This document shows, piece after piece, positions 8,132 to 16,992 of a stretch of 64,000 bases of DNA. Every line of letters begins with the position of its first letter. The stretch's first letter is position 1. This stretch comes from CAWDAQ01 sp963800325 (lineage in GTDB: Bacteria; Actinomycetota; Actinomycetes; Actinomycetales; Dermatophilaceae): positions 62,001 to 126,000 of the forward strand of contig CAWDAQ010000002.1 in NCBI GenBank assembly GCA_963800325.1, written 5' to 3'. The notes beneath the pieces are model-generated. The model did not search any database. It saw only the letters and a program-made list of their open reading frames with translations, and had not been told where the DNA came from. The position numbers and the translations under genes were made by a program.

Positions 8132-8709
8132 GGCCCGCACGGGACCTCCCGGGTGGTGTCGGCGCGCACGTCCGCCCGCTCCCGCGTCGCGTCGGCGCCG
8201 AACAGCGCGGACTCGTGGCGGGCCCACCGGTCCCAGTACGGCCGGTAGCCCTCACCGTCCCGGGCCAGGCCGCGGGCGCGGCGGACGGCGGCGTCGGCCT
8301 CGAGCCACACCGCGACGGTCACCCACCGGGCCCCCGGCCGGGCCGAGGACCCGACGCCCTCGACGACGAGCGCGCCGGCCGGGGAGAGGTCGCGGACACC
8401 GTCCCAGCGCGAGCGCGCCCAGTCCCACGTCCGGAACCGGGCGGTGCCGGTGCGCGCGAGCGGAGCGAGCACCTCGGCGGCGAGCAGCCGGACCGCGCCG
8501 GCGAGCCCGTCCCAGCCGGGATACAGGTCGTCCATGCGGACCACGGGGGCCCCGAGCCGGGCCGCGAGCGCGTCGGCGAGGGTCGTCTTGCCGGACCCGC
8601 TGGGCCCGTCGACGGCGACGACCCGCTGCCCGCCGCACGTCGGCCGGCGGGCGGCGAGCAGACCGGCCACGTGCTCGGCCCTCCGGCCGGGCTCCTGTGC
8701 TCCCGTCAC
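8128..8709 (-). CDS. P-loop kinase of the uridine-kinase-like family
   Basis: 193 residues. A clean Walker A, VAVDGPSGSGKTT, lies near residue 35, followed by VVRMDDLYPGWDG, which carries the substrate-side Asp residues typical of uridine/AAA-18-type kinases. GALVVEGVGSSARP corresponds to the Walker-B region and DRWARHESALF to the lid end. The substrate is not identifiable. It heads the minus operon, with GTG 8709 sitting 6 nt after a TAGTGT box and no Shine-Dalgarno sequence, so it looks leaderless. It is divergent from hisF. Confidence 0.82.
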   Translation of the reverse strand: MTGAQEPGRRAEHVAGLLAARRPTCGGQRVVAVDGPSGSGKTTLADALAARLGAPVVRMDDLYPGWDGLAGAVRLLAAEVLAPLARTGTARFRTWDWARSRWDGVRDLSPAGALVVEGVGSSARPGARWVTVAVWLEADAAVRRARGLARDGEGYRPYWDRWARHESALFGADATRERADVRADTTREVPCGP

Positions 8710-8715
8710 CGGAGA

Positions 8716-8721
8716 ACACTA
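8716..8721 (-). promoter_or_regulatory. -10 box for leaderless kinase gene
   Basis: On the minus strand TAGTGT is followed by 6 nt and then GTG 8709. It faces the hisF promoter across about 55 bp. Confidence 0.55.
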
Positions 8722-8774
8722 ACCGGGGGACGCGGACGGAGCGGACGGACGGCGGGGCGACGCGCACGCCCGCG

Positions 8775-8780
8775 TAGCCT
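8775..8780 (+). promoter_or_regulatory. -10 box for leaderless hisF
   Basis: TAGCCT, 7 nt before GTG 8788. It is the same hexamer as at hisE and trpC. Confidence 0.6.
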
Positions 8781-8787
8781 TGGCCGC

Positions 8788-9594
8788 GTGACTCTGGCGA
8801 CCCGGGTGATCCCCTGCCTCGACGTCGACGCCGGCCGTGTCGTCAAAGGGGTGAACTTCGAGAACCTCCGCGACGCGGGCGACCCGGTCGAGCTCGCCCG
8901 CCGGTACGGCGAGGCGGGCGCCGACGAGCTCACCTTCCTCGACGTCACCGCGAGCAGCGGCAACCGGGAGACGACGTACGACGTGGTCCGGCGCACCGCC
9001 GAGGAGGTGTTCATCCCGCTCACCGTCGGCGGCGGGGTCCGCAGCGCCGACGACGTCGACCGGCTGCTGCGCGCCGGGGCCGACAAGGTCGGTGTCAACA
9101 CGGCCGCGCTCGCCCGGCCCGAGCTCATCGCCGAGGTCGCCGACCGGTTCGGGGCCCAGGTGCTCGTGCTCTCGGCCGACGTCCGGCGCCGGCGGGACGA
9201 GGCGGGCCGGCCGTCCGGCGGGTTCGAGGTGACCACGCACGGCGGCCGGACCTCCACCGGGGTGGACGCGGTCGACTGGTGCGCCCGCGCGGCCGCGCTC
9301 GGCGCCGGGGAGATCCTGCTCAACTCGATGGACGCCGACGGGACCCGGGACGGCTTCGACCTCGAGCTGATCCGGCTCGTGCGAGCCGCCGTCGACGTGC
9401 CCGTCATCGCCAGCGGCGGCGCGGGCGAGGTCGAGCACTTCGCCCCCGCCGTCCGGGCCGGCGCGGACGCCGTCCTCGCCGCGAGCGTGTTCCACTTCGG
9501 CCACCTGACGATCGCCGAGGTCAAGGACGCGATGGCGGCCGAGGGGATCCCGGTCCGCCGCGGCACGAGCGGTGCCGCGGCCGGACCCGCCTGA
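8788..9594 (+). CDS. hisF: Imidazole glycerol phosphate synthase, cyclase subunit
   Basis: With the HisH glutaminase it converts PRFAR and ammonia into imidazole-glycerol-P and AICAR. The 268-residue TIM barrel shows RVIPCLDVDAGRVVKGVNF with the catalytic Asp near residue 11, the phosphate-binding GGGVRSADD and SGGAGEVEH loops, and GEILLNSMDADGT carrying the second catalytic Asp. A slightly basic insert (VRRRRDEAGRPSGG) follows the LSADV strand. The GTG start has no Shine-Dalgarno sequence and a TAGCCT box 7 nt upstream. hisH is not in this window. The gene converges on a TIGR03085-type gene. Confidence 0.95.
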   Translation: MTLATRVIPCLDVDAGRVVKGVNFENLRDAGDPVELARRYGEAGADELTFLDVTASSGNRETTYDVVRRTAEEVFIPLTVGGGVRSADDVDRLLRAGADKVGVNTAALARPELIAEVADRFGAQVLVLSADVRRRRDEAGRPSGGFEVTTHGGRTSTGVDAVDWCARAAALGAGEILLNSMDADGTRDGFDLELIRLVRAAVDVPVIASGGAGEVEHFAPAVRAGADAVLAASVFHFGHLTIAEVKDAMAAEGIPVRRGTSGAAAGPA

Positions 9595-9618
9595 CGGACC
9601 CGCGCGACGGACCCGGGA

Positions 9619-9730
9619 CCTCAGAGGCCGAGCGCGCTCCCGCCCGGCGCGGCGGTGGTCTCCGCCGACCGGGCGCCTGCCCTCAGAGGCCGAGCGCGCT
9701 CTCGCCCAGCGCGGCGGTGGCCTCCGCCGA
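9619..9730. repeat. Duplicated 3' end of the TIGR03085-type gene (2 x 50 bp)
   Basis: Bases 9681-9730 are the last codons and stop of the minus-strand gene. Bases 9619-9668, just beyond the stop, repeat them with 3 mismatches in 50. The copy lies in the convergent gap with hisF and is not translated as part of the gene. Confidence 0.85.
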
Positions 9731-10321
9731 GCCGGAGACCTCGACGTCCGCGGCGCGTCCGCGGCCGGAGGCGAGCAGGAGCAGCTCGCCCGGGGCCCCG
9801 GTGAGCACCACCGCGCCGGCCTCGGTCGGCGGGCGCACGGCGGCCCGGCCCTCGTCGCACACGAGGACGACCCCGACCCGGGAGCGGCGGAACAGCAGCC
9901 GCCCGGTCCGCCGCAGCGCCGCCCACAGCAGCCGCTCGTCGGCGGGGTCGAGCTCGCGGACCGGTCCACGGGTCCCGTCCCCGCGCAGGACGTCCTCGTG
10001 GTGGATGAACATCTCGACCGCGTTGACCTTCTCGTCGAGCCACGGCAGCCGCACCGGGCTCCACGCCGGAGGGCCGGTGCGGACCAGACGGACCAGCTCC
10101 GGCCAGGGCCGGGACGCGGTCGCCCCCTGCCCGGCCTCGAGCCGGTCGCCGAGCGCCGGCACGAGGAGGCCGAGGGCGAGGTCGGGGCGGCGCTCCCGGA
10201 CGACGAGGTGGGCGGCGAGGTCAGCGGCCGCCCACCCCTCGCACAGCGTCGGGGCGTCCGGTCCCACGCGCTCGAGGGTGTCGCAGAGGGCCTGGCGCTC
10301 ACGGGCGGCGAAGTGCGTCAT
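9683..10321 (-). CDS. TIGR03085-type mycothiol-maleylpyruvate-isomerase-fold protein
   Basis: 212 residues of the DinB/maleylpyruvate-isomerase N-terminal fold: ARERQALCDTLERVGPDAPTLCEGW, then AADLAAHLVVRERRPD and a VNAVEMFIHHEDVLR segment bearing His residues expected to bind metal. The family is common next to hisI in actinobacteria; its reaction is not established. ATG 10321 was chosen over two nearby upstream Met codons because the family starts here and a CATGAT box lies 7 nt upstream. It is divergent from hisI with only 61 bp between starts, so the two promoters face each other. Confidence 0.8.
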   Translation of the reverse strand: MTHFAARERQALCDTLERVGPDAPTLCEGWAAADLAAHLVVRERRPDLALGLLVPALGDRLEAGQGATASRPWPELVRLVRTGPPAWSPVRLPWLDEKVNAVEMFIHHEDVLRGDGTRGPVRELDPADERLLWAALRRTGRLLFRRSRVGVVLVCDEGRAAVRPPTEAGAVVLTGAPGELLLLASGRGRAADVEVSGSAEATAALGESALGL

Positions 10322-10328
10322 GGGCCCC

Positions 10329-10334
10329 ATCATG
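10329..10334 (-). promoter_or_regulatory. -10 box for leaderless TIGR03085-type gene
   Basis: CATGAT on the minus strand, 7 nt before ATG 10321; a weaker match (CANNNT) than most others. Confidence 0.4.
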
Positions 10335-10370
10335 CCCCGCCCCGAGTGCCGGGCCGCGCCCGCCCGGCGG

Positions 10371-10376
10371 CACAAT
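10371..10376 (+). promoter_or_regulatory. -10 box for leaderless hisI
   Basis: CACAAT, 6 nt before GTG 10383; no ribosome-binding site precedes the start. Confidence 0.45.
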
Positions 10377-10382
10377 GACCGG

Positions 10383-10742
10383 GTGACCTCCCTCGACGCC
10401 GCCATCGCGTCCCGCCTCAAGCGGGACCACGCCGGTCTCGTCGCCGCCGTCGTCCAGGAGCACGACACCGGCGAGGTGCTGATGCTCGGCTGGATGGACG
10501 ACGAGGCGCTGCACCGGACGCTCACCACCGGCCGCGTCACGTTCTGGTCCCGCAGCCGCGGCGAGTACTGGCGCAAGGGGGACACCTCGGGCCACGTCCA
10601 GCACGTGCGCTCGGTCGCGCTCGACTGCGACGGGGACGCCCTCCTCGTCCGGGTCGACCAGGTCGGCCCGGCGTGCCACACCGGTACCCGCACCTGCTTC
10701 GACGACGGTCGCCTGCCCGTCACGGGCGGGGGAGCCGCGTGA
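10383..10742 (+). CDS. hisI: Phosphoribosyl-AMP cyclohydrolase
   Basis: Third step of histidine synthesis: it opens the adenine ring of PR-AMP. The 119-residue protein has the conserved LMLGWMDDEAL, the TTGRVTFWSRSRGEYWRKGD segment, and the metal-binding DCDGD with three Cys around DQVGPACHTGTRTCF. It is a stand-alone HisI; HisE is encoded separately at 3.9 kb. The GTG start has a CACAAT box 6 nt upstream. Its TGA overlaps the trpE GTG, tying histidine and tryptophan genes in one transcript. Confidence 0.95.
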   Translation: MTSLDAAIASRLKRDHAGLVAAVVQEHDTGEVLMLGWMDDEALHRTLTTGRVTFWSRSRGEYWRKGDTSGHVQHVRSVALDCDGDALLVRVDQVGPACHTGTRTCFDDGRLPVTGGGAA

Positions 10743-12295
10743 CCGCCCCCCACGTGCCCGACCTCGGCTTCGGCCGCACGTGGCCCTCCCTCGAGACGTT
10801 CATGGTCATGGCCGCCGACCGGCGCGTCATCCCCGTCGTCCGCCGGCTCGTCGCGGACGGGGAGACCCCGGTCGGGGTCTACCGCAAGCTCGCCCGCAAC
10901 CGGCCCGGGACGTTCCTGCTCGAGTCCGCCGAGCACGGCGGGGTCTGGTCCCGGTACTCGATCGTCGGCGCCGCCAGCGCCGCCACCCTCACCGAGTCCG
11001 GTGGCGAGGCGACGTGGGTCGGCGAGCCGCCGGTCGGGGTCCCCACCTCCGGCGACCCGGTGGCGGCGCTGCGCGAGACCCTCCAGGTGCTCGCGACCGA
11101 GGCGCTGCCGGGCCTGCCGCCGCTGACCTCGGGAATGGTCGGCGCGGTCGGCTACGACGCCGTCCGGCGCTGGGAGCGGGTCCCGCAGGAGTGCGAGGAC
11201 GAGCTCGGGGTGCCCGAGCTCGGGATGGTGCTCGCCACCGACGTGGCCGTCCTCGACCACGCCGACGGCTCGCTGCTCCTCGTCGCCAACGCCGTCAACT
11301 ACGACGCCACCGACGAGCGCGCCGAGCAGGCGTGGGCCGACGCCGTCGAGCGGCTCGACCGGATGACCGCCGAGCTGTCCGAGCCCGCCCCGAGCACGGT
11401 CGCGGTCGTCGACGACGACGCCGCCGAGGCCGCGATGGGCGAGGTCGCCAGCACCTTCAGCCGGGAGGAGTACGAGGCCGTCGTCGAACGGGCCAAGGAG
11501 GACATCGCCGCGGGCGAGGTGTTCCAGGTCGTCCTCGCGCAGCGGTTCAGCATGCCGTGCCCGGTCGACGCCCTCGAGGTCTACCGGACGCTCCGGGCCA
11601 CGAACCCGAGCCCGTACATGTACCTGTTCCGGCTGCCCCACCCGGACGGCGGCTCCTACGACGTCGTCGGCTCCTCCCCGGAGGCGCTCGTCAAGGTCAC
11701 CGGACGGCAGGCGATCACCCACCCGATCGCCGGCACCCGGCGCCGGGGGAAGTCCCCCGAGGAGGACCTGCTCCTCGGGGAGGACCTGCTCGCCGACCCC
11801 AAGGAGCGGGCCGAGCACGTCATGCTCGTCGACCTCGGCCGCAACGACCTGCAGCGGGTGTGCGACGCCGGCACCGTCGACGTCGTCGAGTTCATGAACG
11901 TCCGCCACTACAGCCACGTCATCCACCTCGAGTCCACGGTCGTCGGCCACATGGGCGGGTCCGTGGGGGCCTACGACGTGCTCGCCGCGACGTTCCCCGC
12001 CGGGACCCTGTCCGGCGCCCCCAAGCCCCGGGCGCTCGCGCTCATCGAGCACTACGAGCGCGGGCGGCGGGGCGTCTACGGCGGCGTCGTCGGCTACCTC
12101 GACTTCCACGGCGACATGGACATGGCGATCGCGATCCGGACCGCGCTCGTCAAGGACGGCACCGCCCACGTCCACGCCGGGGCGGGGATCGTCGCCGACT
12201 CCGTGCCCACGTCGGAGTACGAGGAGTGCGTCAACAAGGCCACGTCGGCGCTGCGCGCGGTCGCCGCCGCCCGGGCCATGCGGACGGTGTCCTGA
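10739..12295 (+). CDS. trpE: Anthranilate synthase component I
   Basis: It converts chorismate to anthranilate, the first committed step of tryptophan synthesis, with ammonia from a TrpG partner not in this window. The 518-residue protein has the tryptophan-feedback motif LLES near residue 61 and the chorismate-binding C-terminal half with ITHPIAGTRRRG, LVDLGRNDL, PAGTLSGAPKPRAL and YGGVVGYLDFHGD. The GTG start overlaps the hisI stop (GTGA), so there is no room for a trp leader or attenuator here. It is followed after 1 bp by the Trp-associated membrane protein. Confidence 0.95.
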   Translation: MTAPHVPDLGFGRTWPSLETFMVMAADRRVIPVVRRLVADGETPVGVYRKLARNRPGTFLLESAEHGGVWSRYSIVGAASAATLTESGGEATWVGEPPVGVPTSGDPVAALRETLQVLATEALPGLPPLTSGMVGAVGYDAVRRWERVPQECEDELGVPELGMVLATDVAVLDHADGSLLLVANAVNYDATDERAEQAWADAVERLDRMTAELSEPAPSTVAVVDDDAAEAAMGEVASTFSREEYEAVVERAKEDIAAGEVFQVVLAQRFSMPCPVDALEVYRTLRATNPSPYMYLFRLPHPDGGSYDVVGSSPEALVKVTGRQAITHPIAGTRRRGKSPEEDLLLGEDLLADPKERAEHVMLVDLGRNDLQRVCDAGTVDVVEFMNVRHYSHVIHLESTVVGHMGGSVGAYDVLAATFPAGTLSGAPKPRALALIEHYERGRRGVYGGVVGYLDFHGDMDMAIAIRTALVKDGTAHVHAGAGIVADSVPTSEYEECVNKATSALRAVAAARAMRTVS

Positions 12296-12296
12296 G

Positions 12297-12920
12297 GTGC
12301 CCGCCTCCCGGGCGCGCGGCCGGCTGACCTCGAAGGGCGGGGTGGTCCTGCTCGCCCTCCTCGGCGCCGGCGCGCTGCTCGCCGGCGGGTCGCGCACGTG
12401 GGTGAGCGGGACCGTCGACGACCCGGTGCTCGGCGCGAGCCGGGTCACCGGGAGCGGCACCGACGTCGTCCCCGGCCTCGTCGCCCTCTCGCTCGCCGCG
12501 TTCGCGGCCGTCCTCGCGACGACGACGTCGGGCCGGGTCGCCCGCCGGGTGACCCTCGTCGTCGCCGGCCTCACCGCGCTCGGGCTCGGCGCCCTCGTCG
12601 TCCGGGTCCTGCTCGACCCGTCGGGGGTGCTCGGCTCGGTCGCCGCGCGCTCGACCGGGCGCACCGGCAGCATCGAGACCCACGCCGTGGCGGGCGCCTG
12701 GCCGTGGGTCGGGCTCGTCGCGGTCCTCCTGCTGCTCGCGGCCACCGCGGCGGCGGCGGCCGGGCTGCGGCGCTGGTCCGGGCTGTCCGCGCGCTACGAC
12801 GCGCCCGGAGGAGCGCGCGGGGAGGGCCGGGGCTCGCGCGGGGAACGGGTCGCCAGCGACTGGGACCGCCTCACCCAGGGCGACGACCCGACCGAAGGAC
12901 CCTCCCGCGGCGAGACCTGA
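12297..12920 (+). CDS. Trp biosynthesis-associated membrane protein (TIGR02234 type)
   Basis: 207 residues with four hydrophobic segments: about residues 14-33 (VVLLALLGAGALLAGG), 56-78, 84-106 and 135-160 (WVGLVAVLLLLAATAAAAAG), then a charged Gly/Arg-rich C-terminus. It fits the small membrane protein that follows trpE in many actinobacteria, including the SRTWVSG segment after the first helix. The function is unknown; proximity suggests a link to tryptophan metabolism. The GTG is 1 bp after the trpE stop. Confidence 0.82.
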   Translation: MPASRARGRLTSKGGVVLLALLGAGALLAGGSRTWVSGTVDDPVLGASRVTGSGTDVVPGLVALSLAAFAAVLATTTSGRVARRVTLVVAGLTALGLGALVVRVLLDPSGVLGSVAARSTGRTGSIETHAVAGAWPWVGLVAVLLLLAATAAAAAGLRRWSGLSARYDAPGGARGEGRGSRGERVASDWDRLTQGDDPTEGPSRGET

Positions 12921-12975
12921 CAGACTGAGGGTGCCGAGCCAGCCCAGGGACGAGCACGCACAGGAGACCGACGCC

Positions 12976-13257
12976 ATGTCCGACATGCCCGAGAAGACCA
13001 TCCGGCACGAGCACGAGGAGAGCCACGGGCACAGCGTCGCGGCCTGGACCGCCGTCGTGATCATCCTCGTCGCCTCCGCGATCATGTCCCTCGCCGTGGT
13101 CTTCCCGAGCGTGACGTGGTTCGTCGTCGGTGCCGTCGTCGCGGTCGTCGGCGTCGCCGCCGGCAAGATCCTCGCCATGGCCGGCTACGGCGAGAGCAAG
13201 CCCGACAGCGAGGAGGCCCGCCAGCGCCGCACCCAGGAGCACGGCGGCGTCCACTGA
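12976..13257 (+). CDS. HGxxPAAW-family small membrane protein
   Basis: 93 residues: an acidic/His-rich N-terminus (HEHEESHGHS), the family motif HGHSVAAWTAV, and two transmembrane helices (about residues 25-46 and 50-70), ending in a charged tail. The function is unknown; such proteins sit between trpE and trpC in many actinobacteria. ATG 12976 has AGGAG at 12962-12966. The next in-frame ATG (12985) is possible but further from the ribosome-binding site. A 388-bp repeat-rich gap follows. Confidence 0.8.
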   Translation: MSDMPEKTIRHEHEESHGHSVAAWTAVVIILVASAIMSLAVVFPSVTWFVVGAVVAVVGVAAGKILAMAGYGESKPDSEEARQRRTQEHGGVH

Positions 13258-13305
13258 CCGGCTCCCACCGACCGGCTCCCACCGACCTGCTCCCATCGAC
13301 CTGCT
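13256..13305. repeat. Tandem 14-bp repeats after the HGxxPAAW gene
   Basis: Units of the form GACC[GT]GCTCCCA[CT]C run head to tail from the stop codon of the upstream gene for about 3.5 copies, then pass directly into the 31-bp array. Confidence 0.85.
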
Positions 13306-13457
13306 CGCGCGCCACGTTGAGTGAGCGCCACGTGCTCGCGCGCCACGTTGAGTGAGCGCCACGTGCTCGCGCGCCACGTTGAGTGAGCGCCACGTGCTCG
13401 CGCGCCACGTTGAGTGAGCGCCACGTGCTCGCGCGCCACGTTGAGTGAGCGCCACGT
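13303..13457. repeat. Family A array 1: five identical 31-bp tandem repeats
   Basis: Five exact copies starting at 13303, 13334, 13365, 13396 and 13427. Each contains the family A core, here GTTGAGTGAGCGCCACGTGC, plus an 11-bp spacer TCGCGCGCCAC. A single diverged inverted half (TGCTCACTCGA within 13481-13500) follows after a hairpin-forming spacer (TCCTCG...CGAGGA). Related arrays lie at 26.5 and 27.3 kb. Confidence 0.95.
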
Positions 13458-13632
13458 GTCCTCGATCCGGGGCCGAGGAGACATCTACTGCTCACTCGAC
13501 TGCCCAGTGGACGGGCCGGGAAGCTGCCGGGCGAGGGGCTCCTTCCGACCCGGCGGGACGCGGCGCCGCCCGGGTGTCCGGTTCGTGTCGTCTGGGTCGC
13601 GGACCTCGACCCGGGAGCCGGCCCTGCCAAGT
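13458..13632. other. Non-coding remainder of the 388-bp gap before trpC
   Basis: It holds the spacer hairpin and inverted half-copy that close repeat array 1 (to about 13500). Beyond that I see only the trpC promoter at its end. Reading frames here are formed by the repeat and have no recognisable protein. Confidence 0.6.
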
Positions 13633-13638
13633 TAGCCT
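13633..13638 (+). promoter_or_regulatory. -10 box for leaderless trpC
   Basis: TAGCCT, 7 nt before ATG 13646. It makes trpCBA independent of the trpE transcript. Confidence 0.6.
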
Positions 13639-13645
13639 TGCTGCC

Positions 13646-14433
13646 ATGACCACCGTGCTCGACGACATCATCGCCGGGGTCCGCGCCGACCTCGCCGACC
13701 GCGAGTCCGCGGTCCCCCTCGACGAGGTGGTCCGGGCGGCCGGGCGGGCGCCGGCCCCCCGCGACGGCGAGGCCGCGCTCCGCGCGCCCGGACTGTCGCT
13801 CATCGCCGAGGTCAAGCGGTCCAGCCCGAGCCGGGGCCCGCTCGCGGAGATCGGCGACCCGGCGGCCCTCGCCGCCGAGTACGCCCGCGGCGGGGCGAGC
13901 GCGGTCAGCGTCCTCACCGAGGGCCGCCGATTCGGCGGCAGCCTCGCCGACCTCGACGCGGTCCGGGCCGCCGTCGACCTGCCGGTGCTGCGCAAGGACT
14001 TCGTCGTCACCGGCTACCAGGTCCACGAGGCCCGCGCCCACGGCGCCGACATCGTCCTGCTCATCGTCGCCGCGCTCGACCAGCCCACCCTGGTCGACCT
14101 GCTCGCCCGGACCACCGACCTCGGGATGACCGCGCTCGTCGAGGTCCACGACGAGGCCGAGCTCGTCCGGGCCGGTGAGGCCGGAGCCCGCGTCGTCGGG
14201 GTCAACGCCCGCAACCTCAAGACCCTCGAGGTCGACCCGGACACGTTCGGCCGGCTCGCGCCCGCCGTCCCCGCCGGGGCCGTCACGGTCGCCGAGTCCG
14301 GTGTCCGGCACGCCGCCGACGCGCGCGCCCTCGCCGCCCTCGGCGCGGACGCGGTCCTCGTCGGCGAGGCCCTCGTCACCGGGGGTGATCCCGCGGCCGC
14401 GGCCGCGGAGATCGCGGGGGCGGGGGTGGTCGC

Positions 14434-14437
<4 letters not shown>
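13646..14437 (+). CDS. trpC: Indole-3-glycerol phosphate synthase
   Basis: It closes the indole ring from CdRP in tryptophan synthesis. The 263-residue TIM barrel has LIAEVKRSSPSRGP with the catalytic Lys near residue 56, SVLTEGRRFGGS, LPVLRKDFVV with the second Lys, LVEVHDEAELVRA, GVNARNLKTLEVD and VAESGVR. ATG 13646 is leaderless (TAGCCT 7 nt upstream), and the ATGA overlap with trpB couples the two. trpD and trpF/priA are not in this window. Confidence 0.95.
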
Positions 14438-15656
<1,219 letters not shown>

Positions 15657-15660
<4 letters not shown>

Positions 15661-16475
15661 CCGCGACGACGACGCGGGGCGTCGGCCCCGTCCTGCGAGC
15701 CTGCCGCGAGGAGGGCCGGGCCGCGCTCGTCGGCTACCTCCCCGTCGGCTTCCCCGACGTCGAGACCTCCGTGCGGGCCATGGTCGCCATGGCCGAGTCC
15801 GGCGTCGACGTCGTCGAGGTCGGGATGCCCTACAGCGACCCGCTCATGGACGGTGCCGTCATCCAGCGGGCCGCGACCACCGCCCTCGCCGCCGGCGTGC
15901 GCGTCGACGACGTCTTCACCGCCACCCAGGCGGTCCGGGCGGCGGGGGTCCCTCCGGTCGTCATGACGTACTGGAACCTCGTCCTCCACCGCGGGGTCGC
16001 CGCCTTCGCCCACCGGCTCGCCGAGGCCGGGGGAGCGGGGCTGATCACCCCCGACCTCGTGCCCGACGAGGCCGGCGAGTGGCTCGCCGCGAGCGAGGAG
16101 GAGGGCCTGGACCGGATCTTCCTCGTCGCCCCGAGCTCGACCCCCGAGCGGCTCGCGCTCGTCACGTCGCACTGCCGAGGGTTCGTCTACGCGGCCTCGA
16201 CCATGGGCGTCACCGGCGCACGGACGTCCGTCGGGGGCGCCGCGAAGGACCTCGTCACCCGGGTGCAGGCCGTCACCGACACCCCGGTCTGCGTCGGGCT
16301 CGGGGTGTCCACCCGGGAGCAGGCCGCCGAGGTCGCCACGTTCGCCGACGGGGTCATCGTCGGGTCCGCGCTGGTCGCGTCGCTGTTCGACCGGGACACC
16401 GAGACGGGCCTGGCGGACCTGCGGGCGCTGACGCGCGAGCTCGCCGCCGGGGTGCGCGAGGGGCGGCGCGCGTGA
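15657..16475 (+). CDS. trpA: Tryptophan synthase alpha chain
   Basis: It releases indole from indole-3-glycerol-P and channels it to TrpB. The 272-residue barrel shows the two catalytic acids in VEVGMPYSDPLMDG (Glu and Asp), MTYWNLVLHRG, GLITPDLVPDEAGEW, the YAASTMGVTGAR phosphate loop and GLGVSTREQA. Its ATG overlaps trpB, and its stop overlaps the GTG of the following MauE-like gene (GTGA). Confidence 0.95.
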
Positions 16476-16975
16476 CCGCCACCGAGACGGGCGTGCGCCC
16501 GCCCCCCGGCCGCGACCGCGGCCGCCTCCCGGACGTCGTCGGGCTGCTCGCCCGGCTCGTCCTCGGCGGGGTCCTGATCGCCGCCGGGCTGCTCAAGGTG
16601 GGCTCCCCGAGCGCGTCCGCCCGGGCGGTGCGGGCCTACCAGCTGCTGCCGTTCGACCTCGCCGCCTACGTCGGCTACGCCCTGCCGGTCGTCGAGATCC
16701 TCGTCGGCGTGCTGCTCGTGGTCGGCCTGTTCACCCGGGCCTCGGCGGCCGTCGGCGCCCTGCTCATGGTCGCGTTCGTCATCGGCATCGCCTCGGCCTG
16801 GGCCCGCGGGCTGACGATCGACTGCGGCTGCTTCGGCGGCGGTGGACAGATCGCCGAGGCCGACACGGCCTACCCGCTCGAGCTCGCGCGCGACGCCGGG
16901 CTCGCCCTCTGCGGGACCTGGCTGCTCGTCCGGCCCCGCACCCCGTTCAGCCTCGACCGCCTCTGGTCCGGGTGA
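16472..16975 (+). CDS. MauE/DoxX-family membrane protein
   Basis: 167 residues with four hydrophobic helices (about residues 20-40, 63-82, 88-110 and 137-155). GGVLIAAGLLKV in helix 1 and a Cys pair, IDCGCFGGGG, in the loop before the last helix resemble MauE-like DoxX proteins, thought to supply electrons for periplasmic disulfide chemistry. The adjacent gene encodes a DsbA-like thioredoxin, so a redox pair is a reasonable inference. The GTG overlaps the trpA stop. Confidence 0.82.
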   Translation: MTATETGVRPPPGRDRGRLPDVVGLLARLVLGGVLIAAGLLKVGSPSASARAVRAYQLLPFDLAAYVGYALPVVEILVGVLLVVGLFTRASAAVGALLMVAFVIGIASAWARGLTIDCGCFGGGGQIAEADTAYPLELARDAGLALCGTWLLVRPRTPFSLDRLWSG

Positions 16976-16992
16976 GGAAGGAAGGATCCACG

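Noticed and set aside
10739..10800. A trp leader peptide/attenuator before trpE
   Set aside because: hisI and trpE overlap by 4 bases, leaving no leader, and no Trp-codon cluster with alternative hairpins is present.
13303..13457. Array 1 considered as a CRISPR
   Set aside because: The repeat and spacer together are only 31 bp, the spacers within the array are identical, and no cas genes occur in the window.
13185..13484. Small frames through the repeat encoding alternating His-Ser-Thr / Ala-Arg-Glu-type units
   Set aside because: They are translations of the 31-bp repeat in different frames. 31 is not a multiple of three, so the frame rotates each copy, and no start signal or domain is present.
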